Source: Basidiobolus heterosporus B8920
Lineage: Eukaryota; Basidiobolomycota; Basidiobolomycetes; Basidiobolales; Basidiobolaceae
Length of the DNA stretch: 23,511 bases
NCBI GenBank assembly: GCA_000697455.1
Contig: JNET01030729.1
Span: forward strand, 1 to 23,511
Reading direction: 5' to 3'
Under the pieces are notes generated by a model. That model saw nothing but the letters and a program-made list of their open reading frames with translations, ran no database searches and was not told where the DNA came from. Shown here piece after piece: positions 20,209-23,511 of the stretch (its first letter is position 1; the number at the start of each line of letters is the position of its first letter). The position numbers and the translations under genes are program-made.

Positions 20209-21003
20209 ATGAATTGGTGTATTCTACTTTGCGTAATCTTTATCGCAACATTGGTAGACGAAGCAGTGTCGTCCCACATTACAAGGAGAGACTCCAATAT
20301 TAAACCTTCCAATCCCCTTGGTCTTCAGATTAAGTATAGAGTGGCGTGGATAGATGAAAGCAGCGGGTTATTCGGTGGAAACCTGACTATAACAATGCCA
20401 ACATCGTCACTAAATACAAAGTGGAGCTTGAAGTTTATTTTCAGCGATTTCAAGACTAGAATCAACGAGTATTGGGGTGATTGGACCTTAGAGAGGTATC
20501 GAAGTGGGTGGTACGTAGTCTTGCCTGTTGCTAACCCCACAAGTTTAACAGATTCCTATCTTTTCAATGGCCAATTCTTTCCCCAACTGGGGTCTTCGAA
20601 GGGTTCCTTATTTAATACCACCACTCCCTCTTCTTACACTTTGATAATGAGCGCTTCACCCGGAGATGGATCAGGCGTCCACTTGGTTTCTCCGTTCGAT
20701 TACATCAACGAGCCTCTAGATTCTAACGTACAGACTAAGCCCTTTGGTCCGTATTTTCGTGTCTCATCACCTCTTACAAAGCCCTCATCCTCGACCACAG
20801 ATCCAAGTCAGTATGGAGAGGGAACAAATATTCAGACTACGCCAATTGGACTGTACATCTATTCAATAGTGTTTGTGATCGGGTTGATTGTTTTTGGTGT
20901 GGGAACCATACAGCGTCGAAGGTACCGTGGCCAGTTTAGAGAGCAGAACAAATTACAGCAGGAGCAAATTAAACTTATAGAAGAAGCAAACAAATCTTTC
21001 TAA
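20209..21003 (+). CDS. Type I membrane protein, CBM2-like ectodomain (tentative)
   Basis: I start at the Met at 20209 rather than the upstream in-frame Met at 20059, because MNWCILLCVIFIATL then begins a signal peptide; the first 50 codons of the longer frame would bury it. The product has 264 residues. The ectodomain, about 40-150, has an alternating aromatic/hydrophobic pattern: YRVAW, GNLTITMP, WSLKFIFSDF, INEYWGDW, and GWYVVLP. This recalls the beta-sandwich layout of family 2 carbohydrate-binding modules (N..W.L.W.F....I...W......G..Y.V), but it is only a resemblance. A Ser/Thr/Pro-rich linker (about 185-212) precedes a membrane segment at 213-234 and a basic, Gln/Glu-rich cytoplasmic tail that could form a short coiled coil. 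AATAAA follows at 21152-21157. Intronless, unlike its divergent neighbour. Topology is confident; sugar binding is speculative. Confidence 0.8.
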   Translation: MNWCILLCVIFIATLVDEAVSSHITRRDSNIKPSNPLGLQIKYRVAWIDESSGLFGGNLTITMPTSSLNTKWSLKFIFSDFKTRINEYWGDWTLERYRSGWYVVLPVANPTSLTDSYLFNGQFFPQLGSSKGSLFNTTTPSSYTLIMSASPGDGSGVHLVSPFDYINEPLDSNVQTKPFGPYFRVSSPLTKPSSSTTDPSQYGEGTNIQTTPIGLYIYSIVFVIGLIVFGVGTIQRRRYRGQFREQNKLQQEQIKLIEEANKSF

Positions 21004-21519
21004 AGAAATCGTACTGGACTTCTAGTAGCAATCCTAGTGTACATTACATTACATTAACGATGTCCTTACAGCCTCCAAGAATGTTACATTTCAGTTGGTA
21101 AATATTTGTTCGATTGGTTTTTGAATTTCCTTTACTGTTTAGAATTTGTAAAATAAATATGATTGCCTCAATGTAGGATAATTTATAGTAATTTTCAATA
21201 AATGAAAGAGAAGATATATTCACACGTAGCGTTTTGACATTAGTCAAGTATGGTTAGTATCAGATGCTCACATCCAATTTCTAAACAGTTTAACCAACAT
21301 TCAGTTGTATCTGACTTAGTACCCTTTCTTTTCGATTTTGAGCCCCTATTTTATAGTAGTTCCAGTTTATCCTTCAAATTGCTATTCTTGTCTCTTATCA
21401 CTCTCTTACTTTTAACAAACTTGAACTTCCTTTCATCTTATATTACGTTAACTCTAATTCTCTGTAAAAAAAAACATTTGCCATCTAGTTAGTTGTAGAA
21501 TAGTAAAGATCAGTTGAAA
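21004..21519. other. Intergenic, 3' UTR and YPT7 promoter
   Basis: No supported coding sequence; AATAAA at 21152-21157 belongs to the upstream gene. A pyrimidine-rich stretch at 21320-21470 is typical of a fungal promoter. The frame at 21250-21492 is rejected. Confidence 0.5.
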
Positions 21520-22431
21520 ATGGCCAAAGAAATACTAAAGGTGGTCTTGATCGGGGATGGCGGAGTCGGCAAAGTCAGTGATACTTAATATATATATTTC
21601 TTACCGATTTTCTTACCTCCTAAAAATACTAAATCTCGAACTTAACGATCTTTCTTATTCTACATCTATGTACTGATAGACCTCGTTGCGTAATCAAGTT
21701 GGTATTTCTCTATTTACTCCAAAATATCTTAGTAAAGAAACTCCTCGTTTGTGGAAACGAGAACTACTCGACTTTTAACTCCTCACTCACCCAGTTTTCA
21801 TATCTAGTTTATACACAAACGTTTCACCAATGCTTACAAAGCAACTATAGGTGCTGACTTTATCGCTAAAGAGATTAACCTAGAAGATGGCAAAAAATAT
21901 ATGTTACAAATATGGGATACTGCAGGTAAGTACTTATTCAAATCATGATTATTTACGTGTATGAAGCCAACGTTTACACTCACTTTAGGCCAGGAGCGTT
22001 TTCAATCCTTAGGCATAGCTTTTTACAGGGGTGCAGATGCCTGCGTGTTGGTATACGATGTCAACAATTACCTTACTTTTGAACACTTAGAGCGTTGGCG
22101 AACAGAGTTCTTAAAACAAGCTGGGGTAGCTGATCCAACGGAGTTCCCTTTCGTCATGATCGGGAACAAGATTGATATTGATGAAAGAGTGGTGTCACGC
22201 AGACAGGCCAAAGCCTTTGCTTTACGCCATAGTGGAAAAAGTATGGAAATACCATGCTTCGAAGCGAGTGCCAAAGAAGGTACGAATGTGGAGCAGGCAT
22301 TCAGCTATATCGCAAAAATGGTGAAAATTCCGCAGATGGAATTTGATATGTTCAGCGAGGGAGACACAAGTAACAACAATACCTTTCAACTGCCTACTGA
22401 CACAACCTCTAAACGTTACGGCTGCTGTTAA
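21520..22431 (+). CDS. YPT7: Rab7/Ypt7 small GTPase
   Basis: Four exons join in frame: 21520-21573, 21680-21697, 21808-21925 and 21989-22431 (633 nt, 210 residues, close to the usual 207). Rab7-type GTPases control fusion of late endosomes, autophagosomes and vacuoles through HOPS. The P-loop GDGGVGK ends exon 1 and is completed by TS in exon 2, which is only 18 nt (TSLRNQ). Intron 2 starts GTTGGT, a weak but frame-preserving donor. The switch I region reads YKATIGADF, typical of Rab7. [21 protein letters not shown] gives switch II, NKID the guanine specificity motif, and SAK the last G box. The tail ends RYGCC, a CC geranylgeranylation site. The fourth exon follows a phase-1 intron in WDTAG/Q. 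AATAAA at 22692-22697 is a candidate polyadenylation signal. Rab7 is preferred over other Rabs by GADF, FQSLG.AFYRGAD and the EFLKQA helix. Confidence 0.93.
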
Positions 22432-23057
22432 ACAAACTCTATACTTTTGAAGTATTCTTCATCCTCTTGGGGCGTCGCTCACACTGACCCATCTATTTCT
22501 CAAATTTTGGGAAAAGTTAATTCGCTACATGTTCTGTATACTGCCATAATATGCCAATCTTTGTAGGCCCACACGACGTTTCCTTTGTAATTTAATCATT
22601 GAGCAAACTAATAATAATCTTACTTGTCCACCCGGTTGTTAATGTACGGTTGCATATATAAAAAGAACAGTCACGTTTAATCTATCGATTGAATAAATGG
22701 TGGAACATAGTATCAATCGTTATCTCTTTATTCCAAATTAGTGTTTTATAGTAAGCTTTAGTCTTTGTTTCCAGACCTCACTGAGCCCAATTGGCAAATG
22801 CTTCTTACACTTACAGCAGTACACATCATTACACACCATTGCAGGAGAGACAAAGCGATGATGCTGGTGACCATCGGACAAAAGGAGTACTGCGTTCGCC
22901 GCAGCAGGACGCAGTATCTCAAGTGTTGATATACCGGACCTTCACTGAAATAGTCAGTAGGGTGCAGAGAGAAAGAATCAAGGCGCAAGATTATCGATGC
23001 AATAAGAGGCTATGCCTTGGTATGTTAATGATGGTCCAAGGTCAATCGATGAGTATT
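22432..23057. other. Intergenic between convergent YPT7 and ubiquitin-AN1 genes
   Basis: It holds two 3' UTRs. Frames at 22758-22988 and 22791-23090 show no domains; the second overlaps the ubiquitin-AN1 gene in the opposite sense. No gene is supported. Confidence 0.5.
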
Positions 23058-23510
<453 letters not shown>

Positions 23511-23511
23511 C

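Overview
The window is nuclear DNA of a fungus. It has AT-rich intergenic DNA, short introns (about 50-110 nt) with CTAAT-like branch points, TATA-box promoters, and fungal-type genes (Aurora kinase, SLY1, Rab7/Ypt7, urease accessory UreD, a Tmc1-like ubiquitin-AN1 protein). I cannot fix the phylum from sequence alone. An intron-rich, AT-rich early-diverging fungus or a basidiomycete both fit. Splice structures below were worked out by hand from reading frame, GT/GC-AG sites and homology, not from transcripts.

Layout. 1-764 (-): 5' part of an Aurora (Ipl1-type) kinase, cut by the window edge. 1199-3930 (-): complete SLY1, 14 exons, first intron of the rare GC-AG class. 3931-5429: intergenic. 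5430-6050 (+): SMI1/KNR4 (SUKH) protein with an acidic tail. 6708-7923 (+): secreted protein built from ten exons, six of them only 30-60 nt, in frame and bounded by phase-1 introns. 8075-9037 (-): UreD. About 9746-10450 (+): a spliced, apparently non-coding host gene whose three introns each hold one copy of the same box C/D snoRNA-like sequence. 10650-13600: decayed LTR copies including one nearly intact solo LTR. 15241-15489 (+) and 16739-16990 (-): two convergent TATA-driven paralogues of about 82 residues from a family I do not recognise. 18264-19416 (-) and 20209-21003 (+): two divergent type I membrane proteins. 21520-22431 (+): Ypt7/Rab7, four exons including an 18-nt one. 23058-23504 (-): ubiquitin-AN1 zinc finger fusion.

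SLY1 (ER-Golgi SNARE regulation) and Ypt7 (vacuolar fusion) are both membrane-traffic genes, but nothing suggests they are co-regulated. The accessory material between housekeeping genes is the most interesting part: the snoRNA host gene, whose antisense elements match two neighbouring stretches of 25S rRNA as I recall it; the secreted microexon gene; and the pair of small paralogues.
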